Shown piece by piece: positions 1 to 12,200 of a stretch of 64,000 nt of DNA. Position numbers and translations under genes: made by a program. How positions within the stretch are numbered: the first letter of the stretch is position 1; every line of letters starts with the position of its first letter. A model generated the notes under the pieces. That model was not told where the DNA came from and did no database searches. It was given only the letters and a program-made list of their open reading frames with translations. This DNA comes from Cardiocondyla obscurior (taxonomy: Eukaryota > Arthropoda > Insecta > Hymenoptera > Formicidae): positions 5,625,501 through 5,689,500 of the forward strand of contig NC_091866.1 in NCBI RefSeq assembly GCF_019399895.1, in the 5' to 3' direction.

Positions 1-5
1 GGAGC

Positions 6-173
6 ATGATGGGAGAAGTGATCCGCGTTTCTGGGAGGGCACCGGACGTCGGCGATATCTTGAAAGAGGCCATGCTGTCGCAGAGATTTGCCGATGTGGC
101 CCTCTGCTGCCCAGGAGGTCAGCGATTCCTCGCTCACCGCCTGGTCCTCTCAGCCGCCAGTCCTTATCTCCAG
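6..173 (+). CDS. Exon 1 of the BTB-zinc-finger gene: N-terminal half of the BTB domain
   Basis: Codes for 56 residues starting with two Met codons at 6 and 9. The donor is CAG|GTCAGT at 174 in phase 0. The BTB helix residues DILKEAMLSQRFADVAL and the FLAHRLVLSAAS motif are visible. The peptide stops in the middle of the BTB fold, which only makes sense if it joins the exon at 12129. Reading without splicing gives eleven extra codons and a stop. Confidence 0.85.
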
Positions 174-3100
174 GTCAGTACGCAATTAAGGGTTCTAATA
201 ATTAATTAACGGCAACGTAACTAATTATTTGCTCGTTACAAAGATAACACGAATAACACATCTTCGATTTAAAGAAGACTGGCACCGAGATATCGAAAGT
301 TAATCATCTATTATAATTTTCTTTCTTTTTTTTTATAAAATACATTTTAAGTAAATTTATTAATCAAGTTAAATTTAACAAATAATTAATAAATAAATAA
401 ATGAACAATTGGATAAGATATCTCAATTACATTTTAATTGTATTTGATAGTTTTCTCTCCTCTTTAATTACTCATTTATCCGGCGTTAATGTATCGCGTC
501 ATTTACAATCAACGTGCAAAAACGAAGTTTATTGATACGTTTGTAATCGACTCTCTTAAGTATCAAAATGACTTGGGAATAACAGAAGAAGCCGGGAGAT
601 AATTATATCGTCGTGGATCCGTACGCGACTTATATATAGAAAGTTTCGCAACGTGGCATCTCGCGAGTGCGTTTATCGTGTTTGAGCGAAGATCCACGTT
701 ACTGTTACTCGTACCTTCGCTCGTAATAAGAGAGCCGCAATAAAAGAACACATGGTTTACGTTGCCGTTTAATTAGCGGGTTAGTTACCGGATAACAGAC
801 GGGAAGCTGTTAATCCTGAAACCCTCGTCCATTTCGCGGGGAATCTCGCTCGGCCGCGCCGCCGAAGACCGCGATATAAACCGATTGTACGCGCCGAACG
901 CTGACGAGCATTCAACGCCGCCGAATTATGTCACACGGAAATAAAGATAATGCGATATCGCGCGATTCACGTGCTCGAGATTTCTCGAAGCCGCGCTGAC
1001 ACGTCGGTGATGCGTATTGCGAGCCCGAAGCCGAGTTGCGCGATTGTTGGACTTTGTTGCGCCACCAGATTGGTACACGAGCGGAAATTTAACGAGACAG
1101 ATGCGATCTCTCGAGAAGTTTCTATGTAAAACTCTGTGTCGGACATACATACGTTATTAATAAGCATGCGAAATATACGAGCTCCTAAAAATTCAATTCG
1201 ATTCTTGTCGCATGTATAATAAATCCGCGAACATCTTTTCAATACATGCGATAAATAAATTTAAATTATTAAATAAATAGTTTTGAATATAAATTTTTCC
1301 GTGGAAGATCGTAAACTGAATTTAATCAGCAATAGAAACTATTAATATTTCTTGAATATCGTAAATAATTCTTAAACAGTTAGTCTGCTGAATCAAAAAA
1401 AAAATTTCTCCTCGTCTTACTTAAAAAGATTCGGTTGTTGTAAATTGGAAGATAAGAAATGTGAAAATTACAAGTGTTTTTGTTTAGAATTTTTTCACGT
1501 AACGCTGCTCTTTAATTTCCACTGCCACTTGATCTTATCATTATCGTGTAATTATTAGACTTATGTATCATCTTGTATCTGATTTCTTGCGTGTAAACTT
1601 TATTACACGTTGCGCCCTGCTCATTCGGTTATTAAACTCGATTCAATTATAATACGGTAGAAAATTAAGATTATTAGTTATCCGCCTGAATTCTTTCGAA
1701 ACTTTGCTCTTTCCGTCTAATTTTCAACGCCACTTGATTCCGTTATTGAACAATTATCGGTCGTCATTATCTTTTACCCGATCTCTTGTCCGTTTAAACT
1801 TTATTTTACGCCTCGTTGTGCTCGCCGGATTAAACAACAATTTTCGATTGTGAACGCCCTGAAAAATCTAGAATTCCTCTAACTTCAACGTCACTAAATT
1901 CCGTTATCATCGGGCAGTTATTAGTTGCCGTATCTCTTCATACCTGATCTCCCGCGTGCCTGTTTTATTTTACGCCCCGTTGTTTTTACCGCATAAAGCG
2001 CTTAAGTGCAGTTTTACGTGAGTAGAATCTCACGTTGCGAAAGGAAAACCTAGGAAATAAATCCCGATGCACTCCGGCGTACAACGTAATTACAAAGTAA
2101 TGTCGCGTCAGCGACGTGAAAATTGTCAATTATGCGTCGCCGCCGCGATTCGTGCCGTGAATCGCGCTTTCTAAACACCGGTAGGCAAAATGCCGAAAAG
2201 AAAAATCTCCCGCACTTCCCCCGCGATTGGCAATTCGTCAAACAAATTTGATCTTTGTGTTTTACTTAAGCCTGACTCTATCTCTGAAAAATTTTCCAAC
2301 GGAAAAAAAAAAAAAAACAATTTTCTTTTATCGCGAGACAAATATATTTCTTCGAACGCGGACGATATCTTACGCGTTAATTTTTTTTTTTAACGTTATA
2401 GATAACGACGATCATTGGAAGTTAAATTAAAAGCAAACATTGCAATAATGTTGCATTAGAAAGGCGACCGCTCCGCGATCTCTCGCGCTTCATGTTAAAA
2501 GAAGAGGAGAAAAAAAAAAAGTAAAGTTGAAGAAAATGATGTCCGCAAAAGGTTTTGCTCTCTAGCCGCAACAAATATGGCAACTTTAACTTCAATGTTG
2601 GCAGATTCCCAGTTCTCTGACGTCGCGCCGTAAAGCTCGCGCGATGTGCGTTTCTACGGCACCAGGCAACCCTTTTGCGGTTATCTGAACACGTCGCAGC
2701 GTCCGCAGAACGCATCTTTCCGGCACTGCCATTCGCGGATTCCCGAGTCCCGACGTCGCGATTTATTACTGTTTGACCCAGTACCTGTTTGCCCCACGCG
2801 AGATTTCCTACTTTTTGTCCCGTCATGCTACCTCCGTGAGGCGCGTGGCATGAAAAGAAAGAAATACCAAAGTTCCTTAAGCGTCGTTACTGACCGCTTA
2901 AAAAACAAAGTAATATTGAAATATTTAAAACGTTTTTATGATAGAAGCGGGCGTTTTACTGACGCACGTCTTACAGCTAATTAGCCGGTTAATGAGAACC
3001 ATAAAGAATTGATATCCGGTTTTCAATGTAATAATGTTGTCGCGCGATAAAATGATTCGCCGCGAGTAGAAACTGAAAGAAAATGCAGAAAATAAACGAG

Positions 3101-6100
3101 CGTAAGTTGTAAAATGCCTATGATTCAGCCGCGATCTTGCAACGGGCTCCTTATTGCAAAATAAATCGCGTGATTTACGAAGAACACGTTATAGCGTCAT
3201 TTCAAAACCAGAAAATTCGCATTTATTTCCAGCGCGAATGACCTTATTATCGCGTATAATTGAGTGCAAGTATGCACAGAAACACATACAAACACATTCG
3301 ATTTGTTTCAGCTAAAGCTTAAAACACCAAAGGGCAAATTAACAAAAATCTTAATATACTAGAAGAAACCAGTGAGTGCTATTTTTTAACAGATTTTTAA
3401 CAAATCCCAACACCAAACTAGAAAACAAAGTCATGCGACTTACCAATCTGCATGAGCATCAGCGGAGTTGAAGAATTCTGCCGGTGACTGTAACATAAAA
3501 AAGAAAATATTATTGTAGACATATCAGTTTATTAACGAGATTAATAAAAAAAAAAGATTTTTTTTTTTTTAATTTATACTTACTTAAAAGTTGCTCCGCC
3601 GATGCAGGATGCCCGTCCCGGGCCTGCTCCTCCTCTCAGTTCGGACGTCGTGACGAGTCCTCCTTCCGCGCACAAGTTACTTGATCTGTAACAAAAAAAA
3701 TATATATAATTTAATAAACGGCAACAATAGAATAAATTAATAACGCACTAATTTTTTATAGAGAGGAGATTGCTTTAATGAGAAAAGAGAAAAGAAGGTA
3801 TTATAAAATCCCAGAGAAAATATCACAAATGCTCAACAGATTCATCGTTACGAAACACATTGCGCGATTTGTAGATATTGTTGCGTTACTGACTTCTTGC
3901 GTCGTTTCTTCTTTTTTTTTTTTTTATCTGAACGAGTGTGGAAAATCACACGTGCTTTAATTAGAGCGACTGATACAATTAGCGCAGCGGGTTAATTTCT
4001 TGCTGACGTGCGGCTGCGAGTGAGAAAGTATTGTCATAACGAAGCGCATTTACATTGTATTCGTAATGTAAGAGAGAATTATACGAAAACGTAAAAAATA
4101 TTTCGATACGCTTTTTAAAACCGAAAGGTCTCAAACCGATTCACGACTAAACATTTAATTATTTTAATTTCGTTTTGAGCTTATTTTAATTTAATCTTAT
4201 TTTAATTTTATTTGTCTTGTAAAATTGTTAAAAATCGTGTTAAACTTTTTTTTTTAACGCTTAATTTAATTGCGCTGCATATATTGTCGATTGCCTAAAA
4301 AAGAATATTACGTTCAGGGCCTGAATTCGCTACAATCCGGAATAGGATTTATGCATGTATGCATCTGACCTGTTTCTTCTGCGGTATTTTACGACTTCTT
4401 TATGGCTCCTTGCTAACATTAACGACTTTATGAATATTTTCGGGTAATTATCGTTGTGGTAGTTCTTTTTGCCAACTTTGTTAAATGTAATGATGATCGA
4501 CTTGTGCTTTTATTTGTCGTAAATTGTTACAGTTAAAAACAAATTTCTAAAATTAAAAGTCACTGTAATCACCAAAAAATGTAGATAAATAATATTCATA
4601 ATAACGTAAAAAAAATTAAATTATTATAAAAGTAATAAATAATTAAATAAGAAAAATTAACGCAATCAGAAAAAATAGAGAGATACATACATACAAACGC
4701 GTGCTAGCTATGTAAACGTACAATTTGAGGATTTACGGTTTACTTCCAGTTGACCCGATAGAAACAAAAAATTTTTAAACATCATGTATGATGAGGAATT
4801 ATGGCTTTCCGCGGCGGGCAGATTACGCCGTGTCCATGTGCGCTTTTTGTAAGCATCTTGCCGCACGAGAGCGTGTTTCTTATGGCACGGCCCATCATTA
4901 GGATGCCGACGCGGCACGAGATCACGTATTCATTGCTTAATTAAGATTATCATAACTCGAAGAACGACGAACCGATATTTCACGACGGGACATATTGCGC
5001 ACGTTGGGAGAAAGATACGATGTCGACATGCTCGCACGATTCCGCGGCTCAAAACATCTCTCTGATAAATACGGTTCTTTTTTTAATACATATTAAATGT
5101 AAATTGCGATTTGAAGTTAACGCTGCTCGTGGAAGGAAATTATTACGATCTGTTAAGCTAATTTATCTATTTTAATAAGTAGAGAGACGTCAAAACAATT
5201 AGAAAATAAAAAAAACAAAATTAAAATGGAATATATGTTACTGGCGCTATTAACATGTGCTGCAAAAAAATCTCGCGTTCATGCATGTGACGTTAAGGAG
5301 GTGAGATTATTATAATAAACTACGAACTAATAACGATATACATAGAAGAAACAGCATAACGGTAGAACCGCAATGTCATGCCGTTGGCAATACTTAACCG
5401 CAGTAATATTTCGCATCCAGTTACACCAGAAAATGCTAATTAAACACTACGAAGTTTAAATTCACCGCGAAATTAATTAGACAACAAAGGAAAGTTGATG
5501 GGTCATCATAGAATAATTAAAATGACCAAAATTAATATAATTATGAGATATAATTAAAAGAAAAAAAAATCCAATAATTAAACATTCAAAATTCTCTGGT
5601 TATTAAAAACTTATCACGTCAAATATTGTTATTATAAAGCACATAAATGTGTGCAATATAAGATTTAAAGTCGTGTAAAATTGGCATTTAGTTAATAAAA
5701 TACTCAACGTACTAATTTCTAACGGAGATTTTTTTTTAAAGAAGCTAATATATTTTTTAAAGAAGTTAATATATTTTATATGTCAACGTTTAAATTAACG
5801 GCGATAGAACAAAAAAAAATACCAACGGTAGAAGCACCAACATTTACGGATGCGTGTAATAAATTTATAGTCACCTTTGAAACCCATAAAAAATCGCGAC
5901 ATCCGTTAGCAGAGGAAGCTAATTGTAGATAATAGGCTTTCAATTCGTTAGAAACGCCGACGGAAAGACCGTCCAGTAAATAATTATTACTAATATAGCA
6001 ACAAGTTATTAATTTTACGTATTATGCAAGAGCAGATTATCGTCCTCGCAATACAGATTATTAAATTTCGAACCGTGTCGTCAAATATTTTTTTAATTGC

Positions 6101-6267
6101 GAAAGCATTCTTTCATCGATAATTATTTTAATATGTATGTTCCTGGGCTTGCTCAAGTAGCAGAATAATATTAAAACACGATATCAATTATCAAAATAGT
6201 TATCACTTCATCATCTTTTCACGTTGTTTTATTTCTTAAAAAGATTTGACGTATTAATCTGCGAAAT

Positions 6268-6299
<32 letters not shown>

Positions 6300-9200
6300 T
6301 AACAAATATATAAAACCAAAGTATAAAAACGATCCAAATAATTATATGTATAAGTATTAATTTTTGTCTTAATGGTAAATTAAAATTACAATATGTACTA
6401 TTATGTATAATATATATAATATTACATGATAATTAAAATAATATGAAAGCCAGCTGCATGAAAACAGACACACGTGCGATAAAATGTTACATACACGACG
6501 ACGATATTTACAGATGCATGAAAACGATACGGTTCTGCAGCGATCTTTCCGCGGAAAAAAAAAGTTTTTTTTTTACGGCGAAACGCTCTCTCGCGATCCG
6601 ATTTTCTATCTCGCCTCGGGCAAATTCGTAAAACTCTAACATACCGCGAGTCCACCGTTATAAGGCCTAACGAAGCGATCGATCGATCGTAATCGTTGGC
6701 AAACGTATCGTTGCGAGGTAAGAGAGTTGTAACGATATTCGCACGTGTTATCTCCGGCGAGCATCGTCCGCGCGATCGTGGCGGCTATTAATTCACGCGC
6801 GGCACGGCAATATTCTCGGCGCGCATTCGAATCGCTTAAATATGCAAATCGGACGTCGTTCCGGCGCTCTTCTAACGTTACTTCGAGGGCAGCGATCCCT
6901 AATTCGTGGACGTTTCATTCCGCGGGATTTACGCATGCAAATTTTATTCGCGATATTTATATGTATTTATTTATACCGAATATGAAATGCCATTTCGCGG
7001 CCGCTCTTTGACCTAAATTATGTCCGAAGTAACTTTGCAAATTTAAATTTATTTCGCAAACAGTCTCTAAACGAAGTGGACGAAATCGACGGCTGTGGTA
7101 ATTCTCGAAACGCTCGTCCGACATATGGTGAAATTTCTTTAGGCATCCTACGTCGTCATTTAACTTTTTAGCGAAGCCTTATAAATCTCTTAAATTTATA
7201 ATCGGGATACAAGAGTATTGAAGTATTTACAAATGTGATGCTTAGCTGATGACGAGCAGGATAAATCAATTTATTTGTCAAACATTTTTATAGAGCAGGA
7301 GATAAAAAAAAATTAAAAATTAAAAAACCCATCCAAATTTATGAGATTAATCTTACGCGCGGACGCGATTAGAAGCGAAAGGACCTGCTCATTCTGACGA
7401 AAATCTTATTAACGAACGTACATATGCATGAGCTACCATTAATTAAAATAAATTCAGGAACGTGATAAATGAAATGTCTACTCGCGTCTATTTAAATAAA
7501 AATAAAATATTCAATAAATAATTATTATTAAAATAATTACCAATTACAGTTTTTTCAATACTTCGATGCAGAAGAGTAGCGTTGAAAAAAAAACGGAATC
7601 ATTAGAAAGACACCCGGAGAGGATTTCTCGGAAGATCAATTTTGCATCGAAGAAATAAATTCGCGTAAGAAACTATTTTTTCAAGAGACCGTTAAGCACT
7701 CATTTCTTCTCGATTAGTAGGATCACAATTAGACGCGAGAACTCCGTACGTACGGTTTCTCGTCACCGCACGTCATCCGAGTCGAGCGGAAAGAAATATG
7801 TCGATATCGATCACTGGCGAACGCTCGCGTTCACGTTTATTAGTCCGCATCCGTTTCTCGATCTACAGGATGTATAATTGCCACCTCGGCATGTAGGAAT
7901 AACTAAGAAAACGGAGAAGCTGACGCTAACAAGGAGGTACTTTTTCAATCTTGCGGTGCATTAACTCTCGAACACGGTGTCTACAATCTGTTATGCCAAT
8001 AACATGCTGCCAATAACGACCGCCGCGGCGGGCGTCTTTCCGTTCGCGTGAACAAGATAAATCTATATTACTGGTTTGAAGTTACGTATCGAATATCTGT
8101 GTTAACACGTAAAGCTTGACTCGCCGACGAGGCTCATCGTTCTGGATACAATGTTGCGAGGCTGGAAAATTGAATCCCGACACACCGGTTTTGGAGGAAG
8201 CCACAGATTCGATTTCACCTTAGATTTCAAGCTACAGCATGATACGATCGGTCCTTTTTCTGATTGCACGATTATTTCTCACGTGGAAGATATACCTATA
8301 GGTACCTACATTAAAACTTTATAAGTAATAATAAAATCAATTAATCGTATATTAATTATAAATTAATAATAATAGAGTTGTACAAACGATTGTACATCCT
8401 CTCGCTTGAATATAAGACTGAGCAGAGGCTTGATCAGGGCGCCAATATAATTAATTGCGCGCGTAAGACATTCTACTGCCGATCAAGATTAATCGCGTTT
8501 TTCAATTCACTGTTCCATTGTATTCCAACAGTGTTACATTCCCTCTCGGTTAGGGTCAATCTCGACGGATGCTCGTCGTGAATGCCGCGGGGCAGCGATG
8601 GCGCGCGGGCTTTTAACATCATGCGTCGCTCGCATAATCGTTCGTTTGCCTGTTATCGATATTCCCCGGCGAATGATTAATAGCCGATATTGTTGCCCGG
8701 TGATACCTGTATCTCACGTCGGCTGAAATCGTCACGCTTTACGCTCGCGACTCGCCTCATCGCTCATCCCGCGTTTACGGCATCCACTTCTGTAGGTAAG
8801 CGACGTTTAAATTCCGCACGTTGCGATTCGTACGAGCCGGTCGTTAGCCATTTCTTAACCATCACTTACGTTTTCTTGCGCGAAGACGGATACCGACGAG
8901 CGCGCGGGGCCTCATCTATCTCGCGCGCTTTATCGTTTAATGAACCCCGCGCCGAAGATGCAACGTCGATCGCGACCGAAATAAATAAGAATTAAATCAC
9001 CCGCACAATATCAGCAATCAATTTGACTCCTGAGGACAGATTCGTGTTTTGCAATATGGAACAAGGAAAACGGCCGGTAGATGAGAAATTTTAATAAAAC
9101 TACACGATGCTTTCTCGCGAATAGCGATGTCGTAAAAACCGAGTGATATTCGCTCGGCGCAACATTGTATCGCGGATATACGAGAGATACCACGAGAATG

Positions 9201-12200
9201 GTATTTGCGCTGACCGTAGTATAACGAGGCGTGCAAAATGTACCGCGCTAAACGTCAAAAAAAAGGCTAGATCCCGGGTTTTTTCCTATACTAACAATTG
9301 CTCCGCTTATTATCGTTAACCACCCAGTGGGCAGGCAAGATTCTGAGCGAGTAACGATTCTAGAAATTCCATTCGGAAAAACTTTAACTATGCCATCCGA
9401 TTCAGAGCGGAAGAGAGATATGCAGATTTGTAATCCAATGTTGGAAGCGTTCTCCATTGCTATTTTCTACATCAAATTCCTTTCAAAATGACTTTCCGGA
9501 AAGAAAACTATACAGCGTATTGATATTAAAGCAAAACTAAAGAATTATAATATATACAATTTATTGGAAACTAGAGATAAGATCTCATTACGACGTATAA
9601 CGTGCCTTTTGATAACCATTTCTCGTATCATATACTTTTAGTAATTAGCGACCAGCAATTAGTAATTAGCAATTAGTAGAAACACATTAGAATTTAAATA
9701 AACATGCCATTAAAAGATAAATTATTTAATTACGCGTGAAAAGTTTTACAAAAGAGATACCTTATCTATCACGGTCTCAAATAACACGGGAGTTTGTAAG
9801 GCACGCTGTGGAACGATGCTTATTATATCCCTAATTATATCGGCGGGGTACATTGATAACCACTGAGCATTAGCCTTGATTATCCCGCGATCCGAATAAA
9901 AAAAAAAAAGACCGGGACTTACTTTGTATTTGCATTTGATTATATATTCGCTTGCGTGCTCGTGATGGAATACATTTCTAGTTGAAGGCGTTGCGGCGTT
10001 TCCGGAAATGTTTACGATTCAAGTGCAATAAGCGCAAATACTAACCCTAAGTAATTGCGCTCGGGAGAGCACTTCTAGCGCACGGAGGAAGAAAACTAAA
10101 AAGCCGACTCGGCCTTGCGTTGCAGGGGTGTAGACATCGCAAAAACACGACACGAATGGATGCGAGAGCATACGCAACCCACAAACCTATTTTCCCCCTT
10201 CTTTCTGATGAGAAAAAAAAAAAGAAAAAAAAGAAAAAAGAAAATCAGACGTACTCTCAACAATTTTAAATTTGATATCATTGACATTCTTCATATGCAA
10301 AGTGTAATCTTGGAATTACAGTTTTGATGGCAATCGATGCTTTAGTAAGAACGTAATACTTTTCTACCACAGCGGAATCTAGCTCTATATCGCAGTTTAG
10401 ATCCATTTAAAATTGTAAAGTTTATGATAATTATGTGCATACGCGAGCTTGACATTGTCGCAAAAATAAGATGCAGGCCTTGAGAGCAATTTTTCCGGAA
10501 AACAAGCAGGTCCTTTCTACCTACGCCATTGAGCGCAACGGTGCAGCAAAGTTGCGTCGAGCTGCGGGCCGGTTTGAAAGCCAACATTTAATTTACGTTC
10601 TACGTGCAGGAATGATGCTCTCATCATTTTTCGACGCCAACGATCCGTTAAAATGGTTGCGAAAACGGCGCGAAGAAGAATGATTGAAGACTCGCGGCAA
10701 ACGCAGGATCATCAAGGAATCCGGAAGTGAAGGGAAGGGGGAGAGGAAAAAAAATTATTAAATTCCCGTAACAATTTAAAGTAGCAGTAACAGTCGCGTA
10801 TTTATCCCTTGCGCGAACACGGACGGACCTCCGCTTCGCTTACAAAAATCATACTGAAACTATTTTAATCTACGGATTCGATCTAAATTCATAATTTCTC
10901 AGACCAGTCAAAGTCCAACTCATAAACGATCGCCACTGACCCACGCAAAAATAAAAAAATATAAAAAAATAACACATGCGAAAAACAAAACTCTGAATAC
11001 CAAGTAAAATTACAAGATGCAACAAATAAAAATTTAACAAATTAATAGATCGAAGAATCGTTCCTGAAATATCTAACGCGATAGCGCATCGGTCTCTGGA
11101 AAACAGAATTTTTACGGCTTTGCAATTTATTTTCACGCGCGATCGTAGCGTTAGCGCGACTCATTAATCCTCTGTTAATCTATTATATGTATAATGGGAC
11201 AAAAATCGCGCCGCGCTTACTCGTCCGGTCGACATAGTGTTCGAGCGGCAAAGGTTAATTCAAGTCGGTTCCCCCGATCCGGTCAATAACGGTTAATTAT
11301 CGTTCGAAAAAATTGGCTAGACCCGCCGAGGCGACCGCCGCTCGCGTAATTACAGTTATCTCGGTACAGCACGATCCGCGAGCTTGCAACAATGAAGCGC
11401 TCATAACTCATTGTTGTCCGGGCTTCATTACTCGACGGAGAAGAAGATGAAGTAAATCAAGCGAGGGATATTTACGAGCGTATAAAACTGATTCGCAAGT
11501 CCAATTCTGCAATTCTTCTATTAATCCGCTTTCGAAACGTATCTCTTTATATTTTCTTTCTTTTTTTTTTTTTTTTTAATTGTTAAAAAGAAGCGAGGAA
11601 AGATAGTTTATACTTATATATAATACGCCGTTGTCGCAGAAAACGTAAGACATCTCTTGTCGTTAAGTGTTCACTTTACTGCATATCACTGCCGTTATAT
11701 CAGATAAGCGGGAAGAAATATACGTGCGTATGTCTTTGGAAAATGAGGGCGTCCCGCAAAATGGGAGCACTAATAAAATTTGGCCCACATACGCAGCCAG
11801 CGTGTATTAACCTCTCCATAACTTGGTAGATGTACGTTATTGCGCACTGTTAAGCTGTAAAGTGATTCTCTCGGTGCGAAAAGCCCAGACCTATCGCGAG
11901 TTTTCTACGGGATCGCTCGGCACTACGTAAATCGTATCGTTGCTCTTAAAGCGCTCTTTCGCATTTTACTCAATATATTATTTGATAAATATCTACCGCC
12001 TACTTTGTTACTTTTCCCGAACGTTTTCTTGCGAATCGTACACGCATTTTTGCCACGTACGCTTATTAGAAATTAAAATTGATATTTTCTCCTGCCGGCC
12101 CGGTAATCAACGTTGCTTTCATTTGCAGGAAGTGCTGCTGGCGCACAGCAAAGTCACCGCTCACTGCGAGCCGATCACAGTGATCCTAGCCGAGGTGGAG

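Larger units (their letters stand above)
3406..3685 (-). repeat. Left arm of a 33-kb-spaced inverted repeat
   Basis: The reverse complement of 3406-3639 matches 36556-36789 with about four substitutions by eye, covering an exon end, a whole 96-98-base intron and the next exon plus 30-40 bases. Similarity weakens but continues to about 3685 (36514 in the other copy) with a 3-base length difference. Outside these limits the flanks differ. Confidence 0.85.
174..12128 (+). other. Intron 1 of the BTB-zinc-finger gene (12 kb)
   Basis: Mostly AT-rich sequence with A/T homopolymers. I see no convincing coding exon. Things inside it worth separate entries are a degenerate three-copy repeat (about 1508-1990), two exon-like blocks on the minus strand (3444-3487 and 3584-3685), a 21-bp tandem duplication (5738-5777) and a 28-base A run (6272-6299). 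The 6.7-7.0, 7.7-8.2 and 8.6-9.0 kb stretches are richer in CpG and could be regulatory, but nothing identifies them. Confidence 0.7.

Noticed and set aside
10200..10245. Poly-Lys protein segment at the A-rich tract
   Set aside because: Simple A-rich repeat; the open frame has no other support.
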